Shown in pieces: positions 22,412 to 35,024 of a stretch of DNA of 64,000 bases; position 1 is the first letter of the stretch; each line of letters starts with the position of its first letter. Source of the DNA: Primulina eburnea (lineage: Eukaryota > Streptophyta > Magnoliopsida > Lamiales > Gesneriaceae); assembly GCF_022965805.1 (NCBI RefSeq), contig NC_133106.1, positions 38,443,881 to 38,507,880 on the forward strand, written 5' to 3'. The position numbers and the translations under genes are program-made. Below the pieces are notes generated by a model that was not told the DNA's origin, made no database searches, and saw nothing but the letters and a program-made list of their open reading frames with translations.

Positions 22412-25400
22412 ATGGGGATTGATTTGGATCCATTGGATGACATTTTTGCTGTTGGAGCTGTAAATAATGGTAATGTTGCTTGTTACCTTTCTTTCATGTA
22501 TGAATTTTTCCTGGTTAATAAGTGATGAGACTAACTTCAACACTTCCGCAGCTCGACCCACTGGAAAGTTCCAGCCTAAGGCAAAGTTACGAACACGTAG
22601 AAATGACTCTACCCCAACTTTGATATCTTCCTCTAGTGAAACATTAATAAACGCTGTAGAGAGTGAGTTAAGTGAGCCTGCCACAACTGCAAAGCCATCA
22701 GAACATAGTTAGTATTTCTGAATGAAATGGGATGCTTTAATTTTTATTTATTCAGAGAATAAGCAATATTAGTTATTGTTGGTCCTGTGTTCTATTACAT
22801 TGATTTTGAGACAGTAATTGATGTCCTTGCAGATGATCAGCGGAATTATGAGTCAGTGAGCTTCTTCGATCAGAAGGTTGCCAACTCAACTGTTAGTTTG
22901 CAGTCTGGTTTGGATGTTGTGCCCAATGATAATGGAGGCTGGCATTCTTGCATGGGGAAGTCGGTTGGTGAGGCGAGTACTTTATATCTTGTTACGTCTA
23001 TTGATTTAATACGCTAACACATATATTTTCCCATTTGCAGAATGCTGATATATTTATTGGACTGGATTCCCTTGATGATTTTATTCCTCACACTGCTTCA
23101 GATATTGGTAAGCAAGAAGTTCCTTCTATTAGTTATCCTCTATTCTTAAGTTACTATTTATTCTATTAGATTGGTTCTCTTTTGGTGAAATTGGTGATCA
23201 AATAGATACTGATTTTACAACATGAATTACGTAATAACTGTTGAAATAAAATGTGGAAGACACCCCTTTTTCTCTGACAATTATTTATAGTGCAATAGAT
23301 ACGATTAATTATAGCAACGATATCCCTAATTGCTAATTACAAAGATTTACGAACTGTTAATTTCCCACAATCCTGTTATGATTAACTCCTGATATCATGC
23401 TAATTGTGTAACGCCTAAACATTTGTTTGTCAACAATAACCTTACAGAAGGCACTATTCCTCCTCAAGAGACTGTTATTATCCCTAACTCTCATAATGGA
23501 GAATGGGGGCTCGCTATTCCAGTTCTTTCATCTGTTGATGACTCAAACCAGTCTAAAACCACTGATGCTCCATCATTTCCTTTGTCTGTTGGGGAACCTA
23601 CTGTTTCAAGTGGCGATAGAGTTGGTCATATGGACAATGGAGTAATGGAAACCCATGTAAGAACTGACATGCTAGTTCTACTCACTCTTTCTTAACCTCT
23701 TAATCATGATTGTTGTATTTCGATAGTTTGTGATGAAAGTTGATTAACTACAGGAAATGAATGTCATGGATATGGGCAACTTGTCCGAGTTAATTACTAG
23801 ATCTGGTATGCAATTTCATACACCTTTATAAGGATATGTTTGTTTCTAATATTAGATTTTGATATTATAATTGGTGGGCAGATAAGAGAACTGGAAAATT
23901 TCACCCCAAGCCAAAAATGAAAATGCAGGAGATGTGTCGAGGCAGATTCGAGGCAGTTGCTAGCCCATTTTGTCCACAACAGGTTTCCCCTGAAATTAAT
24001 TTTGCTAATAAGGAACCGCTTCCTGCATTTGATCGGGAGGACGTTCTTGATCTTTCAGCCATAGGATTTACTCCTGCCATTCCTGCTGATGCTACCTCTG
24101 AACTGCCTGTGACCGATGGATCCATGAATCTCAAGGAAACAAACCAGTTGGTTTCAGGCATCCATCTGGACAGTGTGCCAAAAATTCCTGCAAAACTTGT
24201 AAAGAAGTTTTGTTGACATCTGTTTTTTTTCTTTTTCTACGTGGTGCATGATTCAACCTTTGCTAAATATGCTTTTGTTTTGGTTTATATGTGCTAGGCT
24301 TCACGCCGGGCCAAGGCAAGAAAAAATGATGATCCTGCTGCATCAGATTCATCTCAACCACAGGAAAACGCTTTCACATCCACGCGAGAAAATGAACCTG
24401 GTAGATCATTAAGGCCACGGAAACCCAAAACAAATATATGTGAACTAGCTGATGAGTCAGAAGATGAGATTCTTGCTGGTTGGGTGTCTTCAGATGAATG
24501 TCTGGGCAGTTCTGTTCTAGAGGAGGGCAATATTAATAATGAGGAATATCAAGAGGACAGTGAATTCCTAACAAAAAAGGTGAAGAGGAAGTCTAAAAAA
24601 CAAGATGGTGATGGAGAAAAAACTGCTAGAAAGCACAAGATTTCCAAGGGAGCCTCACAGCAGGATGCTGACGCAAAGCCTAAAAAATTCTCTCATTCTA
24701 CAAAGAGAAGAAAATGTAGTTGTTAATCTTACTGTGATTTTTGGTTTTGAATCCTGATCACATTTTTGATCAGAAATCTTTGTGATATAGTGGACAAGGT
24801 TTTGCTTGAAACACCAGAAGATGATATTGATTACCAAAAGGTACCTCTTAGGGATTTAATTCTGCTTGCAGAGCACAAGGAGCGGCAGATGGTAAGCATG
24901 TTGCACATCATACCTCTTTTTTTTATAGCTTGGAGCTAATTACTACGGATGAATGAAATATGGACAGTGACTAGAAAAATATGAAGGTTACCTTTAAAAA
25001 TTATATTGCGGCTACTTCTACATGAGGCATTCAGTATAAAATTTGTGTCCTGGTCAAATTATATGGTTGATTTTTTATTTTTATTTTTATAAAAGTTGTG
25101 ATATTTTAATTTACATTATACAGAAAAAAGAAGAATCAGTAGCTGGAGCACCCTCAACAAAACCAAGGTAATAATATCTCATTCGGATCCTAGTTAAGAT
25201 GTTCAATCCAATACATTCTAACAAATAGCTCTTTCTCTCAGCATAGTTAATTTGTGTTTCACGTGATCTCTTGTTTGAATGGAAATTCCCAGTTCCGCAT
25301 TCTTGAAGTTTTGGATCTTAATGATGATACAGTCTTTCCTGGAAGAAAACAGGCATTGAGTCAGCCGGAGATGTTGGATTTCTTGATGCATGTTTAAGAA

Positions 25401-27376
25401 AATAAGGCGTTATAATAACTTTAGTTTGTTACAAAATAGAAAATTATTGAGCCCATGCTTCTTATGATATTTTCTTGCAATAGTCAAACTGGTGAGGAAA
25501 TAGTGGGTATTGAATTGTCAAGACATATGTCGTTCGTATTGAAGCTCAGATAGATGTTGCACTGAATAATCTCCCTTATTTCAATTTCTCAGTGGCTTAA
25601 CAATATGGATGCACCGTAACTGGCATGAAAAATTAATGGCACTTTGAGAATTTTTTTTACCTTTGATCTAATGCTAGAAACAACTCGATACATTTAAATC
25701 ATGATGTGAACTGTAACATATTTAGTCTAACCCATCATAGCACACATCATGTTATTTGTGTTTTGCAGTCATGATAACTCTTCTGAGTTCTTCAATGAAG
25801 ACGATGATGGACATTTAAGCCCTAGGGTTGAAGAGAGCAGCATTTATTTCAACTATCAGACTTACATGGATAGAACACCAATTGCACGATGGTCAAAACA
25901 GGACACTGAATTGTTCTATGAGGTATTTGTTTTTAACTTGAATATATTTTCATAAAAACAAAACTGAGAATGATGATTTCTGTACGGATTGATGAAGCAC
26001 ACAGAGAATTTGGGCCATTGGACTAGACTTGGCTATGATCTCACTGCTAGATGGTCGTTTCTATTGTTACTCATGGGGCAGACTGAACATAGTTTAAATA
26101 GATGAACAAATCACATTGTTCAAACTTCAAAATGATGATCAGGGATACAGTGAACAATACCAGTCTTAGGTTCTCCTTGTTGATGGAAATTGATGTATTT
26201 TTCATGATTTATGCATTCAAATGCTTGTTAAAATGGAATAGGGTTATACTTTTAAACTGTTCTCAACCGTTCTGCCTTTCTAGAGTAATTTGAAGTCAAT
26301 TTCTTGCATACGCGTGTCATTTTCTTTCCAAATTTACTGGTAGAATATTCCTTGTGTGGGACAGATATTTTTACATCTCATTTGCAACTGAGACCTTTGT
26401 AAGATTTGATTTCTGTTTGTACCCATCCCCCCCTTCAGGGTGTGAGGCAGTTTGGGACAGACCTTTCTTTGATCCAACAACTTTTTCCCGGTCGTTCACG
26501 TCGTCAAGTAAAGCTGAAATACAAAAAAGAAGAACGACAGCAACCATTGAGGCTTCGTGATGCTCTGACCAATCGCTCTAAAGGTATGCATGTGCCGTAA
26601 TTTCCGACACCCTTTATCAACCATTGGGTTTGGAGAAAGAGAATTACCTAAGAAGTTCAGGGACATTGAACATTTAAATATGCTGGTTTTCTTTAAATAT
26701 TGTTTGGTGGCTCTCTTTTGTGCAGATCATTCCCATTTTGAGGCGGTGATTGTGCGACTACAACAAATAGCAGCCGAAGAAAATGAGAATGCTGATAAAA
26801 ATGGCTCTACCGAATTGGGAGACGATGATGTTGTGGAGAAGGGGGTTCATGATGCTTCTGATGTCAATGTAATGCATTTCCCTTTTATCCCCAATAGTTT
26901 CGAATGGTTGGTTATTATACTATAACTGCATCTTATAAATGCTTGAATGACAGTAATCGGACGATTGCTTAAGTTGATAAAAGATGCAAAGCATTTAATG
27001 TTTAAGGTTTCTGACACGTCCTTCACTTATTATAAGCTGTTCTTATTTCCTTAAAGCGCATGAAACCTTTTTCTTAATAATATTTGATGGTACGACTCCA
27101 ATGCAGTTCCCCAATGACTACTTGATCTAGAATTTACAATTTGTTAGAAGAAATGGGAAATATTTAATATCCGTGGCTTCTATTATTCACCGTTCATTTT
27201 TGTGTCCGTGAAAGGATGAAGAAGCTAAGAATGAGCAGCAGCAGCAGCAGCAGATGGAGGGACAAAAGGAGGAGGAAGACGTAGGACAAGACTTGGCAGA
27301 AGATGGAAGCCCTTTGAAGTTATATGATAGTGAAGATGATTTGTTTAGATGGAGCCAATATAAGAGTGATACATGA
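22412..27376 (+). CDS. BDP1: Transcription factor TFIIIB component B'' (BDP1-like, SANT domain)
   Basis: BDP1 joins TBP and BRF in TFIIIB, which recruits RNA polymerase III to tRNA, 5S and U6 genes in the nucleus. Exons: 22412-22469, 22552-22707, 22833-22972, 23041-23107, 23448-23656, 23754-23805, 23882-24198, 24298-24715, 24791-24891, 25124-25167, 25769-25922, 26439-26583, 26726-26868, 27215-27376; total 721 residues. The N-terminal half is acidic and disordered, with RPTGKFQPKAK and RTGKFHPKPK repeats. A basic stretch (KKVKRKSKKQ) precedes DKVLLETPEDDIDY and PLRDLILLAEHKER. The SANT domain follows from about residue 545 (YMDRTPIARWSKQDTELFYE, then GVRQFGTDLSLIQQLFPGRS and RRQVKLKYKKEE). The C terminus is acidic with a Gln6 run and ends WSQYKSDT. 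Exon 3 joins exon 4 in frame only with a GC donor (GAG|GCGAGT) or a weak GT site. The SANT assignment is firm. Confidence 0.9.
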
Positions 27377-27379
27377 TCC

Positions 27380-27860
27380 TGGCAAATACCAGTCTTTTTT
27401 GTCATTTTAACAACTGAGATTCCGCCCTGCCATTACTAATTTAAATTTAATTTTGTACAATTGGTTCCAAATTTTGGTTTGATGACCACATGTATAGTAG
27501 GCCAAATGCTAGGGATGTAAGCTATTACCCCTTTTATGAGAAAATAAATATAATGTGAAATTTTATTTTATTCTTCTTTATTTTAGATCAATTAAATATA
27601 TAAATTTAGTTTGATTTAACCAAGTCCGGTTAAATTCAATTATAAAAGGGGCTCAAATTTCCATCGTCCACTAGCTTTATGTTCATGATAAATGATCATT
27701 TGTGTGCCCAAACAAAGCATAGTGCATGAATCGACAAGTCTTGTCAGCAAGAACGAGGGTAATGAGTTAATTTCACATATTTGGGATGCCATCCATTTAT
27801 GTTCATAAATAAATAAAATAAAATAATATTTGAAATGGGCCGGCTGATCATGAAAATGTC
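27380..27860. other. BDP1 3' region and intergenic DNA
   Basis: Probable 3' UTR of BDP1, then AT-rich spacer before the eEF1A promoter. Nothing else recognised. Confidence 0.45.
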
Positions 27861-27884
27861 CAGAATTTACTGGATAACTAATAG

Positions 27885-28007
27885 AGATTGGGCCCTAAGT
27901 TAGCCGAAGAACTAAACCGTCTTTCCATCGGCAATCAAGGGCAAATACGTCCAATCGCCAATATCTGCTAAAACCCTAGCTCGCTCGGCCGTTTGTACTA
28001 TAAATAT
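27885..28007 (+). promoter_or_regulatory. eEF1A gene 1 promoter
   Basis: In order: TGGGCC site II-like motif (about 27889), AGGGCAAATACGTCCAATC (27938-27956, conserved in all three copies and resembling the TEF1 box of plant eEF1A genes), telo-box AAACCCTAG (27971-27979) and TATA box TATAAATA (27999-28006). This is a classic translation-gene promoter layout. Confidence 0.75.
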
Positions 28008-28075
28008 AGCAGCACTTCCAATTCCATGAAACATCACTGCTCGCATCCTCTACATCGATTCAGCCTTCTCTGAAG

Positions 28076-28868
28076 GCAAGTAATCTGACTCATTTCAATT
28101 TTAGATCTTCTTCCTATGTCTCTGAAGTATGATATTCATTGTGTTTGAGATTTTTTTCGGGGTTCTTCTGTCAATTTACGTGTTATTTTGATTGTAGATT
28201 TACTAGGCGTGTATGAGTTGTGTTCGGACTGGTTAGAATATGTTAATCTGTGTTTGTTTGTATGTTTCGTCGAGTTTACTTTACCCATTCATTTCTCAAT
28301 GTAAGTTGCTTCTGATTGCAGCTTGTTATTTCGTACCAAGGAATTCTTTGATTTTGTAGTACGTACCATTTAAAGGAAGATTTTTTTATTTTCTTCAAAT
28401 AGTCCAACAAAAATACCTTTTGGAAGCCTTTTGATTCGTTTAATTTATCGATCCTTCTCCCAAGTATTGGAGCAGTTCAAGTTTCTAGAATTTGAGTTGG
28501 GATATTTTAGTTAGAAGATTGTTCATTTGTTTGTCATTTTAGAACTCGCAAGTGGTTGGTGCATGTTATCGATTGTAAATGGAGAACGTTTGCTATTTTC
28601 TAATCAGAAAATAAGGTTGAATTTTTTGGTGGTAGAGGCTCGATATTGTTGGTGAATCGGTTCTGTAAATACTTTGTCTTTAATTTATGCAAATTGCCAA
28701 AAAATGCGTTTTTATTCCACGTGATTTGCTTGGATATTCCAGTAATTTACGAGGTTAACTCTTAAAAAATATCCAACCTTCAAATTAACCTACTATCGAA
28801 CCCTTGTCACTGTCTTATTTTTATGTTGAATGAAAAAATCTTATTCAATGTGGTTTATGTTGCTGCAG
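28076..28868 (+). other. eEF1A gene 1 leader intron (GC-AG)
   Basis: Intron in the 5' UTR, as is usual for plant eEF1A genes. The donor reads GAAG|GCAAGT, where the paralogous pseudogene has GAAG|GTAAGT at 37059/37060. The acceptor is TTGCTGCAG. Such leader introns often raise expression. Confidence 0.7.
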
Positions 28869-28888
28869 CTTTACTCTCAGTAACCAAT

Positions 28889-30670
28889 ATGGGTAAGGAG
28901 AAGGTTCACATCAGCATTGTGGTCATTGGCCATGTCGACTCTGGGAAGTCAACTACCACCGGACATCTCATCTACAAGCTTGGTGGTATTGACAAGCGTG
29001 TGATTGAGCGGTTCGAGAAGGAAGCTGCTGAGATGAACAAGAGATCCTTCAAGTATGCATGGGTGCTTGACAAGCTCAAGGCTGAGCGTGAGCGTGGTAT
29101 CACCATCGACATTGCTCTGTGGAAGTTCGAGACTACCAAATACTACTGTACCGTCATTGATGCTCCTGGTCACCGAGACTTCATTAAGAACATGATTACG
29201 GGTACTTCTCAGGCCGACTGTGCCGTGCTCATCATTGATTCTACCACTGGTGGTTTTGAGGCGGGTATTTCAAAGGATGGTCAAACTCGTGAGCATGCTC
29301 TTCTGGCTTTCACACTTGGAGTTAAGCAAATGATCTGCTGCTGTAACAAGGTATACAACTTTGTCATTTATATATTTTTATGCTTGAGGTATTTATTTTC
29401 ATGAGTTCCTGGTTAGCGTTTAGATTATCTATTTTTTTTGGAAGTTTGTTTAGATCAGCTAGTCCAGTAAACATGGCTTTGGAATGTTCCAATCGTTATA
29501 TATACATTTCCTACTAAGTAGTGTTGGTAAGTTAATTTTTACTCATTTCTGTTGGATTTTTTAGCATTACCGGTTTGAGATTGAACTTCCTGTAATACTT
29601 GTGTTCTATTTAAGTCGGTGTAAATTGTAATTAAAGATTTTTTGGCTTCTTTTATAATAGCTCTGTTCTAAATTACATCAATTATATTCTTGTAAAAGTG
29701 CTCTTTGTTTGAGGAGCATGCTTTTGTGTATTACACTTAGCTCTTATCCGTTCTAACCTCTCACAATCTTTATGTATTTTAGATGGACGCCACCACTCCC
29801 AAGTACTCCAAGGGAAGGTATGATGAAATTGTCAAGGAAGTCTCTTCCTACTTAAAGAAGGTTGGGTACAACCCTGACAAGATTCCTTTTGTCCCGATAT
29901 CTGGTTTTGAGGGTGACAACATGATCGAGAGGTCGACCAATCTTGACTGGTACAAAGGACCAACCCTCCTGGAAGCTCTCGACTTGATCCATGAGCCCAA
30001 GAGACCCTCAGACAAACCTCTGCGTCTTCCTCTGCAAGATGTGTACAAGATTGGCGGTATTGGTACTGTTCCTGTTGGAAGAGTTGAAACCGGTGTCATC
30101 AAACCCGGTATGGTTGTTACCTTTGGTCCAACAGGGCTGACAACTGAGGTCAAGTCCGTTGAAATGCACCACGAAGCCCTCCCTGAAGCGCTCCCCGGTG
30201 ACAATGTTGGCTTCAACGTTAAGAATGTCGCTGTGAAAGATCTCAAGCGTGGTTTTGTTGCTTCTAACTCAAAGGATGATCCTGCTAAGGAAGCTGCAAA
30301 TTTCACATCCCAAGTTATTATCATGAACCACCCTGGGCAGATTGGCAACGGTTACGCCCCTGTTCTGGATTGTCACACCTCTCACATTGCTGTTAAATTT
30401 TCTGAGCTTGTGACCAAGATTGACCGTCGATCTGGCAAGGAGCTCGAGAAAGAGCCTAAATTCTTGAAGAATGGTGATGCTGGCTATGTCAAGATGATTC
30501 CCACAAAACCCATGGTTGTGGAAACCTTCGCCGAGTACCCACCCTTGGGACGATTTGCGGTTAGGGACATGCGTCAGACTGTCGCTGTTGGTGTAATCAA
30601 GAGTGTGGAAAAGAAAGACCCAACTGGAGCTAAGGTTACAAAGGCTGCAGCCAAGAAGGGTGCCAAGTAA
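28889..30670 (+). CDS. EEF1A: Elongation factor 1-alpha (gene 1)
   Basis: GTPase that brings aminoacyl-tRNA to the ribosomal A site in the cytosol. Two coding exons, 28889-29350 and 29783-30670, encode 449 residues, the normal plant length. G motifs: GHVDSGKST (residues 14-22), DAPGHRDF (91-98) and NKMD (153-156). The intron falls exactly between NK and MD of the last motif. Domains II and III follow with typical blocks ([49 protein letters not shown]) and a basic C terminus ([12 protein letters not shown]). The start MGKEKVHIS is the family start; the open frame upstream is leader. Ten residues differ from gene 3 in this cluster, all mild. Intact and very likely highly expressed. Confidence 0.97.
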
Positions 30671-30689
30671 CTTGTGAGGTTGTGGTTTA

Positions 30690-31529
30690 GTTTCCTATTT
30701 TTTTGAAATTTTGCAGTTGCAACGCCAAAAACGTGCTGTTTCTTTTTCATGTGTTTGGTCTTACATCTTCATCGTGCCTAGATCGGCGTGACCTCTTCTT
30801 GTTATTTGTTTTTTTTTTACAATTTTATCAATTGAGTTTGACATTGGACCAAATTAGATTTTTGATAATTCATGTAGTTTATTCTTTTGCGTTGTGATAT
30901 GCGTTAGTGTACGGGTTTTTTCTCCTATTCTATTCTTGTCACATATGTTATTTTATATTATTATTCTTATATATTAATTTACGAATAATTTTATCATAGT
31001 TTATTTGAGTAATTTATATTGAATCTATCTTTTTAGAAACTCAAACTACCACATGCCTTTGGACTTAGTTTATTTTGGTAGTTTTTTGAATGGATTTCTT
31101 GTATTTTACCTGATGCTTGTGGAACGAAGGCTCAACGTAGGGACTTCAACATAAAGAAATTTTCTTGCTTCGGGTCTTTCAGATTTCACACAGTAGACTC
31201 AAAGGCTGTTCATCTTAGTTATGTTGATTGCAACGCACTCTTCGGTTTGTATTTCAGGAACCACTTCAAAGCAACCATGATGATAGTCATGAAATGATTA
31301 TATTGAACCAAGACCCATCACTGGCCCGACTACTAAGGAAAGTTGTGGTTGCTTCAATAGAACCATACCTCTGAATCATCTGTGATCGAATCCCAGGAAA
31401 TCTTCCCAATCAAATGAGAGTCACCACTCTTGGGTACTTGCCAAAAATCAACACGAAAAAGATAAATATAGTGAAACCATATAACACAAAGTGAATCTGG
31501 ATGTCCCAGCAGACAATTGTTTGCATGCT
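30690..31529. other. eEF1A gene 1 3' region and spacer
   Basis: 3' UTR-like DNA to about 30960, then spacer. Minus-strand sequence near 31250-31460 reads in pieces like old coding DNA (for example GDSHLIGKISWDSITDDSEV) but has stops and no family I can name. Confidence 0.35.
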
Positions 31530-31665
31530 TAATTTTTTTTGGTGTTTATTGTTGTAAGCTGTTTCTAATTGCGGCTTATCACTTTCAAAGTGATCTAGTG
31601 TTTTATTTGTACTAATATAGGAAGGTCTTTCAATTTCTGCAAATAATCATCTTTTTGTGAACATT
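31530..31665 (+). pseudogene. eEF1A leader-intron relic
   Basis: Clearly similar to 39290-39430 within the leader intron of eEF1A gene 3. The shared words include GTACTRATATAGGAAGGTCT and CTTTCAATTTCTKCAAATAA. No eEF1A coding sequence accompanies it, so it is the remnant of a further duplicated copy. Confidence 0.7.
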
Positions 31666-31842
31666 TTGCGTTTGAATAAAATGATTTGATTTGGAGGTGA
31701 GAAATTGTTTTGAAAAATATTTGAACTATGAATTTGAAATGACAAACAACTAAATAGATTTGAAATCAAATCAATGATTTCGAATTCTTCCATCCAAACA
31801 ATTAACTTGCATTTGGAATGATGAATTACAAATGTATTTTGA

Positions 31843-32025
31843 GTAGGTCTCATGTAAGACCGTCTCACGGATCTTAATCCGTGAGACTGGTCAACCCTAC
31901 CCATATTCACAATAAAAAATAATACTTTTAGCATAAAAATAATACTTTTTCATGGATGACCCAAATAAGAGATCCGTCTCACAAATATGACCCGTGAGAC
32001 TATCTCACACAAGTTTTTGTCATGT
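31843..32025 (+). mobile_element. Palindromic MITE-like repeat, copy C
   Basis: Starts GTCTCATGTAAGACCGTCTC and ends CTATCTCACACAAG, with the same core as copy A (CATGGATGACCCAAATAAGA). It lies inside AT-rich DNA that itself looks like an older MITE (about 31665-32460, with ATTTGGAT/ATCCAAA-type ends). Confidence 0.72.
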
Positions 32026-32870
32026 ATTTTTGTACTTTAGAAAATTAATATCATAAACTTCAAATCAACATCTTAAATATTTATTTTGTATTTCATGTTA
32101 ATTACGATGGCTCACAAATTCACTTAATAATTATATTATTTGAAATTAATTATTTTACTGATGTACAGATAAGTAAGACGCGAATTTAAGATTTGATCTA
32201 GTGTTTCATTGTTAACAATAAAAATATTAATCAAATCTATTTTATTTCAAATCCGTCTCCCCAAGTACACACCACTAGCATTTGGATAGATGAATTCGAA
32301 GATAAAGATTTATAAAATCCATTTCACGATGGATTCCAAATCTTAAATAGTTATTTTTAGACATTTGAGTGGATTTCAAGTTTATTCAAATATGGAATTA
32401 TTTCAAATTCTCCATTCAAATATTTTCTCAAACACAAATTTTTTATCCAAACGTAACTTAGATGCCGTTTAATTTGTCAATCTTAATGGATAACTAGTGT
32501 ATGATGCACACAACAATATTTGTTATAACTTATTTTATTTATATTTAAATGAGTACTAAAATATAATTATAAGAAATAATGAAAAACTATATTGCAATTT
32601 TGATATATGAATTAAAAAAATTTAAAAAAAAATTCAAGTAAGAATTGAATCTACAATCTAATACTTAGAAAATTACATATGACATACTTTAGAATTTTAA
32701 CACTTTATTTTTATATATAATTATTTAAACAGAACATATGACACAAAAAATCAGTTACTTTAATCATATTAAATTTAATAATATAGTATATATATAATAT
32801 AGATTTAGATTTTTGCAGTTCCAAAAACACCCTTGAAAATAATCTCAACGCCGCAGATATTCAAAGGATG
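32026..32870. other. AT-rich spacer, possible older MITE
   Basis: Contains ATTTGAA/TTCAAAT-rich inverted words near 32270-32460, suggesting a decayed MITE. No coding signal. Confidence 0.35.
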
Positions 32871-33492
32871 CAATACTTCAACGCCACACCGACCGCAGGA
32901 GATAAATAACCCTTTTAAAGGAAATGAATTAAATCTCTGTACGTACGATTTCCTTCGACAGTGAAGAAGAGGAGCCGAGCATAAACCCTAGCCGCTTCGT
33001 CAAATTTAATAGGTATTATTTTCTTCCTTTCGACTCCGATATTATACTTTCTGAGTGGTGCTATTTTTTCGCGTCTTACTCTGTCCCAGTTATTGCTCAC
33101 GATAATTTTTGAGGTTTGATCTAATCCAAATGCTTCAGTTTTATGAAATAATTTTTTCGAAATCATCGATTGTTCACTGTATTTTATTTTATGAGTTGAT
33201 GCGTTTGCGTTTAATCTAGAGTTTCTTCCGCATCATCTTTACTTCGATAAGCCGCAGCTAAATCTGGAAAAAAAATTCCCGGGTCGATATTAGTAGGAGT
33301 ATAGTTTAACTTAATTTGGTCGAAGAGTCGACTGGTTGTTTTAGCTACTCAGAGGATTGACTTTCTTATACTGATAATGACTCTGTCAGGGTTTCTCTAG
33401 CAGTCCAGCTCTTAACTCTGTAAATTTCAACCTCAAATTGTCCATTGTTAAGGCTTTTGTTCTAAATTATTTGTTACAGTTTTTTCACGCAA

Positions 33493-34893
33493 ATGGCACG
33501 CTTCGAAAAAGTTGGGACTCTGTTGAAACACAGCATCTTCTCCAGCGCTGCATCAAATTACCAATTATCAATATTTAATGCGGCTCGCTGCATGTCCACG
33601 AGACTTTTTATCGGAGGTTTTATTTTCTGAATTGCTATAGAATCCCTGGCACATGTATTTTGTTCCCATGATCCGTGATATTAAATCTTTTTTTCCTCTT
33701 CCATAGGGCTCTCCTATGGTACTGATGATCAGTCTCTAAGAGATGCATTTTCCAGCTTTGGTGATGTAATTGATGGTGAGAAAACATTATGCAATGTCTT
33801 ATCATTTTAGAATATTTTCATAACCAGCTGCAATTCATCATATTCCTTCACTTGAATCAATGTTGAAGCATTTATTCAGATATTACTTTGATCCTCGACC
33901 CATTTGGTTTTTTCCCATGATTTTTTCCCATTAATTTTTGCTTTGATCGTCTTTCTTTTTCTTAAATTAGACTTAAATTTGTAGCCATTAAAATGCTTCA
34001 ACCTCGATAAAGTTGGGTCAGGGTAGGGTACATGAATATTATGTTTTATTTGGGCTCTATTTTGTATTAAATTTTTTAATTAAAACTGTTGTTATTAACT
34101 TTTAAGATTTCAGTAGCCATTCTTAAAAGATAAGTTAAATTTTCTGTTTTTGTAAATACTATACTGTTTTTTGTGTCAGATCAATGCACATCATCCACAC
34201 CTTGCTTTGTGTTTGTTTTGAGTACATATTGGAATTTGTATGGGCTCTTCCGACTTAGGCTCGGTTACGTCTTGGATTCAACATGTCTTTATATACTTTT
34301 TCAGGTGTGTTAGCTGTGTTTCAGTCTTTTTGAATGTAATTTATGTTAGAAACCTGAACCAGTCAGTCTGTGTCTGAAGTTGGTGACTTTGCCCTGCTTG
34401 ACTGCGCTATGTTAACGCATAAAGCCTTGAATCCTTATTTTGTACAGCTAAAGTCATCATTGACAGAGACACTGGGAAGTCAAGAGGGTTTGGATTTGTG
34501 AATTACTCGAGTGACGAATCTGCCAACTCAGCAGTGTCAGCCATGGATGGACAGGTGAGGTTTTGTGTCAGTCTACTATTCCATGGTGGATCAGTGTGTG
34601 TTATAAGAACGATGGGTTATGCACCAATATAAATGGAGAAACAAATGTTATGTGGCTATGTAACTGTAGTAAGACACGGGATCACCATTTGATGCTAGCA
34701 TTTCTGTTGTCTAGGATATGCTTGTAAACTATGGCTAATCTTCGGTATTTTCTCTCTCTTCCTTCAGCAACTGAACGGGAGGAACATCCGGGTGAGTTAT
34801 GCCCAAGAACGAACACCTCGCAGTAACTTCAACAATTCTGGTGGTTATGGTGGTGGATTTGGCGGTCGTGGAGCGGCAGATGATGGATTTTAA
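33493..34893 (+). CDS. Glycine-rich RNA-binding protein, probably mitochondrial
   Basis: Small single-RRM protein of the plant GRP type that binds organellar or nuclear RNA. Exons: 33493-33616, 33707-33775, 34448-34554, 34768-34893; 141 residues. Residues 1-34 are basic/Ser-rich and lack acidic residues apart from Glu5, ending ARCMSTRLFIGG, a typical mitochondrial presequence and junction. RNP2 is LFIGGL (38-43) and RNP1 is RGFGFVNY (77-84). The C terminus is a short glycine-rich tail (GGYGGGFGGRG) ending DDGF. A probable leader exon near 32890-33013 carries a telo-box (32983-32991) and a TAATAG|GTATTA donor; the acceptor TTGTTACAG (33471-33479) is just before the ATG. It lies between eEF1A copies but is unrelated to them. 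Targeting is inferred. Confidence 0.9.
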
Positions 34894-35024
34894 GCCACTT
34901 GTGGCTTGTTCTTTCATCTATATGGGCTGATTAGTTTGAATTTATGAAACTTTATTTGCATAATGTTTTTGGGTCATGCTTATGTTTTCTTCCCCTCTTT
35001 TAGCCCATAAATGTTACATTTAGG

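Noticed and set aside
22412..22469. BDP1 starting further upstream in the 20.9-21.2 kb open stretch
   Set aside because: That stretch has no ATG in frame, and the splice pattern gives a natural start MGIDLDPLDD at 22412.
29848..30348. 166-codon ORF antisense to eEF1A gene 1 (and the 176-codon one at 40773-41303)
   Set aside because: Shadow frames of a strongly biased coding sequence. They are present in both paralogues only because the sense strand is conserved.
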